A stretch of DNA of 64,000 nucleotides from assembly GCF_018459925.1 (NCBI RefSeq), contig NZ_CP075371.1, positions 4,030,001 to 4,094,000 of the forward strand, read 5' to 3'. The stretch is from Nocardioides aquaticus. Its GTDB lineage: Bacteria; Actinomycetota; Actinomycetes; Propionibacteriales; Nocardioidaceae. This document shows, in pieces, positions 25,246 through 35,644 of the stretch. The notes under the pieces were generated by a model. It was given only the letters and a program-made list of their open reading frames with translations, had not been told where the DNA came from and made no database searches. The translations under genes were made by a program, and so were the position numbers. Position 1 is the stretch's first letter; every line of letters begins with the position of its first letter.

Positions 25246-25653
25246 TCAGGCCGGGTCGGCGGCCAGCAGCTCGACGCGGTTCCCGTGGGCGTCGCGCGCG
25301 TGCAGGCGCAGGTAGCCCGGGAACGTCGCCCGCTCCCGGTCGTCCACCTCGAAACCGAGCCCGCGGAGCCGCTCGCCGGTCGCCTCCAGCGCCCCCTCGT
25401 CGTCGAGCAGCAGGGCCGGGTGCGCCCGCCGGGGCGGCGCGCAGGGGTCCTCGACGCCCACGTGCACCTCGGCGACGACGCGCCCGTCGGCGGCGGGACC
25501 GTCGTACGCCCGGAACCAGACGCCGCCGCGACCGGCCAGCGGCGCCGGCTTGGCGACCTCGGTCATCCCCAGGCCCTCGACCCAGAACCGGCGGGCGTCG
25601 TCCTCGCCGCCGGTGGGGCAGCCGACCTGGACGTGGTGCAGCCGCACGCTCAC
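25246..25653 (-). CDS. VOC superfamily (glyoxalase-like) protein
   Basis: A 135-aa single-module pair of beta-alpha-beta-beta-beta units, as in the vicinal oxygen chelate superfamily. LHHVQVGCP gives the first metal His, and the C-terminal LHARDAHGNRVELL the usual glutamate. Members include glyoxalase I, fosfomycin resistance proteins and dioxygenases; the substrate cannot be told. GTG at 25653 overlaps the methyltransferase stop by 4 nt, so it is expressed with tam. Confidence 0.85.
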   Translation of the reverse strand: MSVRLHHVQVGCPTGGEDDARRFWVEGLGMTEVAKPAPLAGRGGVWFRAYDGPAADGRVVAEVHVGVEDPCAPPRRAHPALLLDDEGALEATGERLRGLGFEVDDRERATFPGYLRLHARDAHGNRVELLAADPA

Positions 25654-26450
25654 AGCTCGGCCCCGACGTGCGCCACGGCGAAGACGCGGCGGAACGGCAT
25701 CAGCACGACCGGCTCGCCGTCGGGCCCGGGCACCGGCGGGTACGCCTGCGCGAGCCGCCGGCCCAGCTCGGCGCTGAACCGCTCCCGCAGGTCGGGCGGG
25801 AGCGCCTCGAGCGTGGGGCGGGCGCCGGTCGCGCTGACCCAGGTCAGGACGGGGTCCGGCCCGCGCAGCACGTGCACGTAGGTGGTCTCCCAGGCGTCGA
25901 CCTCGCAGCCGAGCGCGGTCAGGGCGGTGAGGTAGGTGGTGGCGTCGTGCGCCTCGGGCCGGGCGGCGCCGGCGGTGAACATCGCGTACGCCGCCTCCGC
26001 CGCGAGCTCCTCGCGCAGCACGTGGCTCGGCTGGTCGAAGTTCCCCGGCACCTGCATCGCCAGGAAGCCGCCCGGCCGCACCTGCGCCACCAGGTGACCG
26101 AGCAGGTCGAGGTGGCCCGGCACCCACTGCAGCGCGGCGTTGCTGACGACCACGTCGACCGGCGCCGGGGGGGACCAGGCGCGCACGTCGCCGACCTCGT
26201 AGTCGACCGGGCCGTCGGGCTGGTCGGCCCGGGCGCGCTCGACCATGGCCTCGCTGGAGTCCAGGCCGACCACGTGCGCGTCGGGCCAGCGCTGGGCCAG
26301 CAGAGCGGTGAGGTTGCCGGGCCCGCAGCCCAGGTCGACGACCTCGCGCGGCTGCTCGTGACCGACCCGCGAGACCAGCTCCACGAAGGGCCGGCCGCGC
26401 TCGTCGGCGTAGGTCAGGTAGCGGTCGGGGTCCCAGGTGTGGAGAGGCAC
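25650..26450 (-). CDS. tam: Trans-aconitate 2-methyltransferase
   Basis: SAM-dependent enzyme (266 aa) that esterifies trans-aconitate, a by-product that inhibits aconitase. The start TWDPDRYLTYADERGRPFVE is characteristic of Tam, VVDLGCGPGNLT is SAM motif I, VSNAALQWVPGH follows motif II, and FLAMQVPGNFDQPSH is conserved in the family. GTG at 26450 was chosen; GTG at 26459 is also in frame. The gene is divergent from a MarR regulator with a palindromic operator between, which matches the tam/tamR arrangement described in Streptomyces coelicolor. Confidence 0.92.
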   Translation of the reverse strand: MPLHTWDPDRYLTYADERGRPFVELVSRVGHEQPREVVDLGCGPGNLTALLAQRWPDAHVVGLDSSEAMVERARADQPDGPVDYEVGDVRAWSPPAPVDVVVSNAALQWVPGHLDLLGHLVAQVRPGGFLAMQVPGNFDQPSHVLREELAAEAAYAMFTAGAARPEAHDATTYLTALTALGCEVDAWETTYVHVLRGPDPVLTWVSATGARPTLEALPPDLRERFSAELGRRLAQAYPPVPGPDGEPVVLMPFRRVFAVAHVGAEL

Positions 26451-26474
26451 GTCACCCACCCTGCGACCGATATG

Positions 26475-26488
26475 TCTTGATGTCAAGA
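26475..26488. promoter_or_regulatory. TamR-type operator TCTTGATGTCAAGA
   Basis: Perfect TCTTGA / TCAAGA half-sites with a TG centre in the 67-nt gap between the divergent tam and MarR genes. It resembles the palindromes bound by the TamR/UrtR group of MarR proteins, so it should control both genes. Confidence 0.75.
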
Positions 26489-26504
26489 TTCTCGACGCAT
26501 GCCG

Positions 26505-26510
26505 TAGCGT
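26505..26510 (+). promoter_or_regulatory. -10 box for the MarR gene
   Basis: TAGCGT lies 7 nt before the GTG at 26518; the operator at 26475-26488 covers the -35 area, so the regulator probably controls itself. Confidence 0.5.
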
Positions 26511-26517
26511 GGGCCGG

Positions 26518-27006
26518 GTGAGGGACGAGGTCGACGAGCTGGTGGAGGCGTGGGCGCGCGAGCGCGCCGACCTCGACCTGACCCCGGTCGCCGTCTTCAG
26601 CCGGATCACCCGCCTGGCGCGTCACCTCGACCTGGCCCGCCGTCGCGCCTTCAGCGCCCGCGGGATCGAGTCGTGGGAGTTCGACGTGCTCGCGGCGCTG
26701 CGCCGCGCCGGGGAGCCGTACGAGCTCTCCCCCGGCCGGCTGCTGCGCGAGACGCTGGTGACGAGCGGGACGATGACCAACCGCGTCGACCGGCTGACCT
26801 CGCGTGGCTACGTCGAGCGGCTGCCCGACCCCGCCGACCGGCGCGGGGTGCTGGTGCGGCTGACCGCGGAGGGACGGACGGCCGTCGACGGGGCGTTCAC
26901 CGCCCTGCTCGAGGCCGAGCGGGCGCTGCTGGCCGACCTCGGCGACGCCGACCGCGACGACCTCGCCGCGATGCTCCGCCGGCTGCTGGCCCCCTTCGAC
27001 GCCTGA
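26518..27006 (+). CDS. MarR family regulator, TamR-like
   Basis: A 162-aa MarR dimer. Helix-turn-helix (LLRETLVTSGTMTNRVDRLT) and wing (SRGYVERLPDPADRRGVLVR) are clear. An extended N-terminal helix (VRDEVDELVEAWARERADLD) is typical of the UrtR/TamR subgroup, whose members release DNA on binding urate, citrate or aconitates. The divergent tam gene and the operator between them make this a good TamR candidate: build-up of citrate or trans-aconitate, as when aconitase is damaged by oxidants, would induce tam. The start at 26518 has a -10 box at leaderless spacing. Confidence 0.88.
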   Translation: MRDEVDELVEAWARERADLDLTPVAVFSRITRLARHLDLARRRAFSARGIESWEFDVLAALRRAGEPYELSPGRLLRETLVTSGTMTNRVDRLTSRGYVERLPDPADRRGVLVRLTAEGRTAVDGAFTALLEAERALLADLGDADRDDLAAMLRRLLAPFDA

Positions 27007-27010
27007 CCCG

Positions 27011-27075
27011 GGACAGTCCATGACGAAATCGTCGCGATCCGGCCTGTCACACGACAATTTCGTCAGGGACTATCG
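27011..27075. repeat. Imperfect inverted repeat between convergent genes
   Basis: Core arms TGACGAAATCGTCG (27021-27034) and CGACAATTTCGTCA (27052-27065) differ at one position that can still pair as G-U; weaker outer pairing extends to about 27011 and 27075. It separates the MarR gene from the convergent membrane gene and includes the latter's stop. It is likely a two-way terminator. Confidence 0.6.
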
Positions 27076-27545
27076 CCCGCCGCGCTCCAGCCACTCGCGG
27101 TGCTCCTTGGAGGCCGGTGACGGGCCCGGGCTCTCACGCACCTGTCGGTCCAGGACGAAGCTGTGCAGCAGCATCAGCGCCGCGACCACCGTCCCCACAC
27201 GCCCCGACCCCATCGCCCCGTAGATCCCGATGAAGAAGGTCGCGAGCCGGTAGTAGGCGCGGTCCACCTGGAACAGCGGCCGCCGGCGCCGGTAGTCGTA
27301 CAGGAGACGCAGCAGCACCACCACGACCACCCCGGAGAACACCCACCCGACCAGGACGTCGTACCGGGTCTCCTGGACCCCCGTCGTGGAGCTCAGCAGG
27401 ACACCCCCGCCCACCACGACCACCAGGAAGGTCAGGCTGAGGCCGACGAAGACCACCAGGACAGGCACGACGATCCACCGGGGCGCGTCACCGATCCGGC
27501 CCCGGCGGCCGTCGAGCGGGTCGGCGGCGGGTTTCTTCGCGCGGC

Positions 27546-27549
<4 letters not shown>
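27070..27549 (-). CDS. Hypothetical membrane protein
   Basis: A 159-aa integral membrane protein: basic N-terminus, then hydrophobic segments at about residues 26-50, 66-83 and 100-130, and a Ser/Pro-rich tail. No known family motif was recognised. ATG at 27549 overlaps the stop of the ABC-F gene by 4 nt (ATGA), so the two are co-expressed; a role linked to that gene is speculative. Confidence 0.7.
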
Positions 27550-29333
<1,784 letters not shown>

Positions 29334-29346
29334 CAGGGGCATTCCA

Positions 29347-30300
29347 TCAGGCGTACTCGAGCAGGTGGGTGCCGGCCACCGGTCCGTTGGCCACCAGGAC
29401 GACGGGGTGGTCGGCGGCCAGGGTGGCCGCGACGTCGCGGGCGTGGTCGCCGGAGGTGCACAGGAACACGCAGGTCGGCCCGGACCCGGACAGGATGCCG
29501 CGGACCGCGCCGGCGGCCTCCCCGGCGGCGATCACGTCGCCGAGCTCGGGACGCAGGTCGCAGGCGGCCTCCTGCAGGTCGTTGCGCAGCGCCGCCCCGA
29601 GGCGTACGGCGTCGCGCGCGGCGAGGGCGGCGAGCAGCTCGGTCGGGTACGCCGGCTCGGCCGGTGCGTCCGGGCTCAGCCGGTCGAAGTGGGCGTAGAC
29701 CTCGGGCGTGGACAGGCCCTCCTCGCTCGGCACGACCACCCACCACCAGGGACCCTCGTCGGGGACCGGGTCGACGACCTCGCCCCGCCCGGTGCCCAGC
29801 GCCGTGCCGCCGAACAGCGCGAACGGGACGTCGCTGCCGAGCTCGCCGGCCAGCGCGACCAGGTCCTCGTCGCTGGTGTGCAGGCCCCAGAGCCGGTCCA
29901 GGGCCACCAGGGCCGCGGCGGCGTCGGCGGAGCCGCCGGCCATCCCCCCGGCGACCGGGATCTCCTTGGTGATGTGGACGTTCGCCGACCGGCCGCGGAC
30001 GCGCTCGGGGGCGCGCTCGGCGAACAGCGCGGCGGCGCGGGCCACGATGTTGTCGTCGCCCCCGGGCACCTGGTCGGTGTCGACGTGGCCGGCCGCGGTC
30101 AGGGTCAGCTTCCACTGCTCGGCCGGCGTCACCACGAGGTCGTCGTAGAGGCCGACGGCGTGGTAGACGGTGGTCAGCGCGTGGTAGCCGTCGGCGCGCC
30201 GCGCGCCCACGCCGAGGTGGAGGTTGATCTTGGCGGGCGAACGCACGGTGATCGCGCCCTCGACGTGGTCGGGGACGTGGCGGATCACGGGGCGGGTCAC
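29347..30300 (-). CDS. ispE: 4-diphosphocytidyl-2-C-methyl-D-erythritol kinase IspE
   Basis: Fourth step of the MEP isoprenoid pathway: phosphorylates CDP-methylerythritol. A 317-aa GHMP kinase: VRSPAKINLHLGVG and ADGYHALTTVYHAVGLYDDL at the substrate site, the phosphate-binding IPVAGGMAGGSADAAAAL, and GILSGSGPTCVFL near the end. GTG at 30300 follows GGAG with a 7-nt spacer. The order rpf-rsmA-ispE is the same as in Mycobacterium tuberculosis (Rv1009-Rv1011). Confidence 0.96.
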   Translation of the reverse strand: MTRPVIRHVPDHVEGAITVRSPAKINLHLGVGARRADGYHALTTVYHAVGLYDDLVVTPAEQWKLTLTAAGHVDTDQVPGGDDNIVARAAALFAERAPERVRGRSANVHITKEIPVAGGMAGGSADAAAALVALDRLWGLHTSDEDLVALAGELGSDVPFALFGGTALGTGRGEVVDPVPDEGPWWWVVVPSEEGLSTPEVYAHFDRLSPDAPAEPAYPTELLAALAARDAVRLGAALRNDLQEAACDLRPELGDVIAAGEAAGAVRGILSGSGPTCVFLCTSGDHARDVAATLAADHPVVLVANGPVAGTHLLEYA

Positions 30301-30414
30301 GGGGCGGCTCCAACGGGCAGGGGATGGCGGGACGGTGGGGGGAGAGCCGCGCGGGGTCCGGCACGGGTCGGTCGGTCGTGCTGCTCCCTCCAGGGTGGCA
30401 GCCCACCCGGCGCC

Positions 30415-31326
30415 TCAGGGGTGGTCGGCGGGGCGCGGACGGTCGCCCGGGACGACCAGGAGTCCCTCGGCCAGGGCCGCGAAGGTGCCCACCTCGAGCT
30501 GCTCGCCGCGGGCGAGCGGGTCGACCCCGGCGCCGCGCAGGGCCGCGTCGAGGTCGCCGGCGTCACGACCGGCCGCCTCGGCCAGCGGCCGGAGCGCACC
30601 CCGCAACGCCTTGCGCCGCTGCGCGAACGCGGCGTCCACGACGGCGAAGACCTGCTGCCGCGTGGCGGTCGTGGCCGGGGGGTCGCGTCGGGTCCAGGCC
30701 ACCAGCCCGGAGTCGACGTTGGGCGCCGGCCAGAAGACCGACCGGCCGACGGACCCCGCGCGGCGGACGTCGGCGTACCACGCGGCCTTGACCGACGGGA
30801 CGCCGTACGCCTTGGAGCCCGGGCGCGCCGCCAACCGGTCGGCGACCTCGGCCTGGACCATCACCAGGCCCTTCTCCAGGCTCGGCAGCAGCGCGAGCAG
30901 GTGCAGCAGGACCGGCACGGAGACGTTGTAGGGCAGGTTGGCCACCAGCGCCGTCGGGGGCGGGCCGGGCAGGGCGTCGACCCGCAGCGCGTCGGCGTGC
31001 ACGACCGCGAGCCGGTCGGCGTGGTCGGGCGCCCGGTCGGCGACGGTCTCGGCCAGCAGCCCGGCGAGGCGGTCGTCGAGCTCGACGGCGACCACGTGGC
31101 GTACGACGTCGAGCAGGGCCAGGGTCAGCGACCCCAGCCCGGGGCCGACCTCGACCACCACGTCGTCGGGGCCGACGCCGGCCTCGCGCACGATGCGTCG
31201 CACGGTGTTCGGGTCGATCACGAAGTTCTGGCCGCGCTGCTTGGTGGGGCGCAGGTCGAGCCGGTCGGCGAGCTGACGCACCTCCGCCGGGCCGAGGAGT
31301 CTCGGCCCGGCGGGCGGTGTGGTCAT
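30415..31326 (-). CDS. rsmA: 16S rRNA (adenine(1518)-N6/adenine(1519)-N6)-dimethyltransferase RsmA
   Basis: Dimethylates the two adjacent adenines of 16S rRNA helix 45 (KsgA activity). The 303-aa protein has [20 protein letters not shown] at the N-terminus, SAM motif [16 protein letters not shown], the catalytic [11 protein letters not shown], and a C-terminal helical domain with [18 protein letters not shown] at 31326 has TAGCCT 7 nt upstream, so a leaderless message is likely. Loss of this enzyme gives kasugamycin resistance. Confidence 0.96.
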   Translation of the reverse strand: MTTPPAGPRLLGPAEVRQLADRLDLRPTKQRGQNFVIDPNTVRRIVREAGVGPDDVVVEVGPGLGSLTLALLDVVRHVVAVELDDRLAGLLAETVADRAPDHADRLAVVHADALRVDALPGPPPTALVANLPYNVSVPVLLHLLALLPSLEKGLVMVQAEVADRLAARPGSKAYGVPSVKAAWYADVRRAGSVGRSVFWPAPNVDSGLVAWTRRDPPATTATRQQVFAVVDAAFAQRRKALRGALRPLAEAAGRDAGDLDAALRGAGVDPLARGEQLEVGTFAALAEGLLVVPGDRPRPADHP

Positions 31327-31333
31327 GCGGGTG

Positions 31334-31339
31334 AGGCTA
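31334..31339 (-). promoter_or_regulatory. -10 box for rsmA
   Basis: TAGCCT on the minus strand, 7 nt before the rsmA ATG; no ribosome site, so probably leaderless. Confidence 0.5.
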
Positions 31340-31356
31340 GTGCCGGCGGGCACGCG

Positions 31357-32606
<1,250 letters not shown>

Positions 32607-32893
32607 GTCTCTCCCTGGATGTCGGGGACTCGGTCGTGACGCCCCGGATCGTGGTCCCGGTGCCCGTCCTGCGCGCGACGGTCTGCATCTCGTCCACCCG
32701 GGGGCGGACACGAGGCGCGGAGACGGTCACGGCGCTGGACGGGCCGGTCCGTGGACCGGCCGTCTGGACCACCAGAACATCCGAGGTCACGGATTGGCAA
32801 ACATTCGGGGGCCGTTTGGGACCTAGGACCCGGCCTGACCTGGGGTGCGGCGCGCGGGGTGTGACCGGGTCCTCACGGTCGTGACGGCCGCTC
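32607..32893. other. 287-nt upstream region of rpfB
   Basis: No gene is supported. The segment around 32776-32815 is locally less GC-rich and probably contains the rpfB promoter. Actinobacterial rpf genes are often controlled by a c-di-AMP riboswitch (ydaO type); I could not recognise its conserved core here. Confidence 0.35.
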
Positions 32894-33778
32894 TCACCAC
32901 GCCCCGCCGAACGCCGCCTCGGTGTTGGCGTCGATCGCCGCGCAGAGCGCGGCGAGGTCGTCGCCCCGGGTCTCGGCCATCGAGCGCACCGTCAGCGGGA
33001 CCAGGTAGGAGGCGTTGGGGCGGCCTCGGTGGGGGGTGGGCGTCAGGTACGGCGCGTCGGTCTCCACGAGCACCCGGTCGCGCGGCGCCACCACCAGCGC
33101 CTCCCGCACCTCGCGGGCGTTCTTGAAGGTGACCGTGCCCGAGAAGGACAGGTACGCGCCCAGGTCGAGGCAGCGGCGGGCCACGTCGGCGTCGCCGGAG
33201 AAGCAGTGCATCACCCACCGTGGCGGCGCGCCCTCCTCGGCGACGACGCGCAGCACCTCCTCGTGGGCGTCGCGGTCGTGGATGACCAGCGTCTTGTCGA
33301 GCCGCTTGGCCAGGTCGACGTGTCGGCGGAAGCTCTCCACCTGCGCCTCGCGGCCGTCCTCGCCGGTGCGGAAGAAGTCCAGGCCGGTCTCCCCCACCGC
33401 GCGCACCTTGTCGTGGGCGCCGGCGAGCCGCTCGATCTCGGCCATCGCCTCGTCGAGCAGGCCCTCGGCCGCCAGCCGCGGCGCCTCGTTCGGGTGCAGC
33501 GCGACCCCGGCCACCAGCGCGTCGTGGGTCGCGGCGGCCTCGACCGCCCAGCGGGCGCCGGGCAGGTCGCAGCCGATCTGGACGATCCGCGGGACGCCGA
33601 CCGCGGCGGAGGCCGCCAGGGCCTCCTCGGTGGGCAGCCAGTCGCCGTCGGCGATGTCGAGGTGGCAGTGGTTGTCCACGACCGGGTGCGGCAGCGGCTC
33701 GGGGGCCGGCGGACGCCCCCGGTCGCGGGAGTGCCCGGACTCCTGCGACCCCGACCGGGCGCGCGTCGGCCCGCTCAC
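32894..33778 (-). CDS. tatD: TatD family metal-dependent hydrolase
   Basis: A 294-aa TIM-barrel DNase/phosphodiesterase. Metal ligands are in the usual places: DNHCHLD (HxH), AVGETGLDF (Glu), LVIHDRD (His), MHCFSG (His), VETDAPYLTP (Asp). A Pro-rich N-terminal stretch of about 33 residues precedes the barrel. tatD upstream of rpfB and rsmA is conserved in actinomycetes; here metS, which often precedes it, is missing and a hydrolase takes its place. Confidence 0.94.
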   Translation of the reverse strand: MSGPTRARSGSQESGHSRDRGRPPAPEPLPHPVVDNHCHLDIADGDWLPTEEALAASAAVGVPRIVQIGCDLPGARWAVEAAATHDALVAGVALHPNEAPRLAAEGLLDEAMAEIERLAGAHDKVRAVGETGLDFFRTGEDGREAQVESFRRHVDLAKRLDKTLVIHDRDAHEEVLRVVAEEGAPPRWVMHCFSGDADVARRCLDLGAYLSFSGTVTFKNAREVREALVVAPRDRVLVETDAPYLTPTPHRGRPNASYLVPLTVRSMAETRGDDLAALCAAIDANTEAAFGGAW

Positions 33779-33785
33779 GCCGCCC

Positions 33786-34667
33786 TCACCCGAGGCTCGC
33801 GACCCGGTCCAGGACCGCCTCGGCGGCCGCCGCGGGGGCCTGCGTGGGTATCCAGTGCGTGACGCCGGTCAGCACCACGAGCTCGTACTCGGCGCGGACG
33901 AAGTCGCCGCAGTGCTCCGCGCCCCACCGGTCGATCGCGGTGTCGCCGTCGCTCCAGACGAACGTGGTCGGCACCCGCACCCGACCGGCGCCCATCGCGC
34001 CGGCCGACAGCGCCAGGGCGCGGTACCACCCCAGCCCTCCGGGCAGGGCGCCGTCCTCGACGACCTCGGCCCGGAAGCGGGCGAGCTCGGGAGGCGTCAT
34101 CCCGGTCCGGGCCAGCAGCTGCTCGAAGCGGCCGCCGGGCTGCTGCGCCATCCGCTCGGCCAGGCCGGGCACGTTGAAGGCGGCCATGTACCAGGACCGC
34201 AGCAGCTGCTTGGAGCGCACGCCGGCCCGCAGGTACGCCCCGGGGTGCGGCACCGAGAAGGTCGTCAGCGTCGCCAGCAGCTCGGGCCGCTCGGCGGCGA
34301 CCAGCCAGGCCACGACGGCGCCCCAGTCGTGCCCGACCAGGTGCACCCGGCGGTCCGGTCCGACCCGGTCGACGGCGGCCTCGACCACCGACACCACGTC
34401 GTCGCGCAGCAGGTCGGCGCGGTAGTCGCGGCGCCGGCCGGGCCGGGCCCGCGGGCTGTAGCCGCGCTGGTCGACGGCCAGCGTGCGCAGCCCGGCGGCG
34501 TGCAGCCGCGGGACGACGTCGCGCCAGCAGGTGGCCCGCTCGGGGAAGCCGTGCAGCAGCACGACCACGTCGCCGTCGGGAGGGCCCTGGTCGTCGACGT
34601 CGAGCACCAGCCCGTCGGCCGGAGCACCGACCGCGACCTCGGTGATCCGTCCGTCCAGCGCGCTCAC
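33786..34667 (-). CDS. Alpha/beta hydrolase, epoxide hydrolase/dehalogenase-like
   Basis: A 293-aa enzyme. LHGFPERATCWRDVVP contains the HGFP oxyanion motif and GHDWGAVVAW the nucleophilic Asp of epoxide hydrolases and haloalkane dehalogenases (Asp, not Ser). YSPRARP after DQRG is also typical. THWIPTQAP near the end carries the catalytic His. GTG at 34667 overlaps the rsmI stop by 4 nt, so it is translated with rsmI. Natural substrate unknown. Confidence 0.86.
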   Translation of the reverse strand: MSALDGRITEVAVGAPADGLVLDVDDQGPPDGDVVVLLHGFPERATCWRDVVPRLHAAGLRTLAVDQRGYSPRARPGRRRDYRADLLRDDVVSVVEAAVDRVGPDRRVHLVGHDWGAVVAWLVAAERPELLATLTTFSVPHPGAYLRAGVRSKQLLRSWYMAAFNVPGLAERMAQQPGGRFEQLLARTGMTPPELARFRAEVVEDGALPGGLGWYRALALSAGAMGAGRVRVPTTFVWSDGDTAIDRWGAEHCGDFVRAEYELVVLTGVTHWIPTQAPAAAAEAVLDRVASLG

Positions 34668-35602
34668 GCGCCGTCCTCCCGGCCCACGTCGTCCGCACCC
34701 TCGACCTCGTGCACCCCGTGCGCGAGGTCGTAGACCTCCCGCTTGGGCACCCCGGCGAGCCGGGCGACCTCCACGACCGCGTCCTTGCGCCTCATCCCGG
34801 CATCCTCGCGCACCACCACCGCGGCCAGCAGGGAGGCCGGGTCGGAGGCCACCGCGGCCACCGGGGCGGCACCCTCGACGACCAGGGTGACCTCGCCCCG
34901 GACGCCGTCCGCGGCCCAGTCCGCCAGCTCCCCGAGCCCGCCGCGACGGACCTCCTCGTAGGTCTTGGTCAGCTCCCGGCAGACCGCCCCGCGCCGGTCC
35001 TCGCCCCAGGCCAGCGCCATCGCCCGCAGGGCGGTCTCGGTGCGGTGCGGCGCCTCGAAGAACACCATCGTCCGCTCCTCGGCGCCCAGCGCGTCGAGGC
35101 GTCGCGAGCGCTCCCCGGCCTTGCGCGGCAGGAACCCCTCGAAGCAGAACCGGTCCACCGGCAGCCCGGAGACCGCCAGGGCCGTCAGCACCGCGCTCGG
35201 GCCCGGCACCGCGGTGACCCGGACCCCGGCCTCGACGGCCGCGGCGGTCAACCGGTAGCCCGGGTCGGAGACCGAGGGCATGCCCGCGTCGGTGACGAGC
35301 AGCACGCGCTGCCCGGCCAGCAGGGCCTCGAGGAGCACCGGGGTCCGGGCCTGCTCGTTGCCCTCGAAGTACGACACCACGCGCCCGGTCGGCTCGACCC
35401 CGAGCGCGCCGGTGAGACGCCGCAGCCGGCGGGTGTCCTCGGCTGCCACGACGTCGGCGGTCGCCAGCTCGGAGACCAGGCGGGGCGGCGCGTCCTCGAC
35501 CCGGCCGATCGGGGTGGCGGCCAGCACCAGCACGCCGGCGTCCGGCGCCCCGTGACCCCCGTCGGCGCTGGTCGGGGGGCTCGGGGGGCTCGACGGACTC
35601 AT
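34664..35602 (-). CDS. rsmI: 16S rRNA (cytidine(1402)-2'-O)-methyltransferase RsmI
   Basis: Methylates the ribose of C1402 in the ribosomal P site. A 312-aa TP-methylase-fold protein: LAATPIGRVEDA (usually TPIGNLxD), AAEDTRRLRRL, LVTDAGMPSVSDPGYRL, PGPSAVLTALAVSGLP and FFEAPHRTETAL are conserved. A Pro/Ser-rich N-terminus of about 22 residues precedes the fold. It is divergent from pmt, exactly as Rv1003 and Rv1002c are in M. tuberculosis. Confidence 0.95.
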   Translation of the reverse strand: MSPSSPPSPPTSADGGHGAPDAGVLVLAATPIGRVEDAPPRLVSELATADVVAAEDTRRLRRLTGALGVEPTGRVVSYFEGNEQARTPVLLEALLAGQRVLLVTDAGMPSVSDPGYRLTAAAVEAGVRVTAVPGPSAVLTALAVSGLPVDRFCFEGFLPRKAGERSRRLDALGAEERTMVFFEAPHRTETALRAMALAWGEDRRGAVCRELTKTYEEVRRGGLGELADWAADGVRGEVTLVVEGAAPVAAVASDPASLLAAVVVREDAGMRRKDAVVEVARLAGVPKREVYDLAHGVHEVEGADDVGREDGA

Positions 35603-35630
35603 GCACCGATCATGCCGTGCGACCGCGACG

Positions 35631-35636
35631 TAGAGT
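35631..35636 (+). promoter_or_regulatory. -10 box for pmt
   Basis: TAGAGT lies 8 nt before the GTG at 35645; fits a leaderless or near-leaderless transcript. Confidence 0.5.
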
Positions 35637-35644
35637 TCCCCGGC

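Noticed and set aside
32607..32893. c-di-AMP (ydaO-type) riboswitch upstream of rpfB
   Set aside because: Expected from other actinobacteria, but the conserved core elements could not be recognised by eye; a covariance search would be needed.
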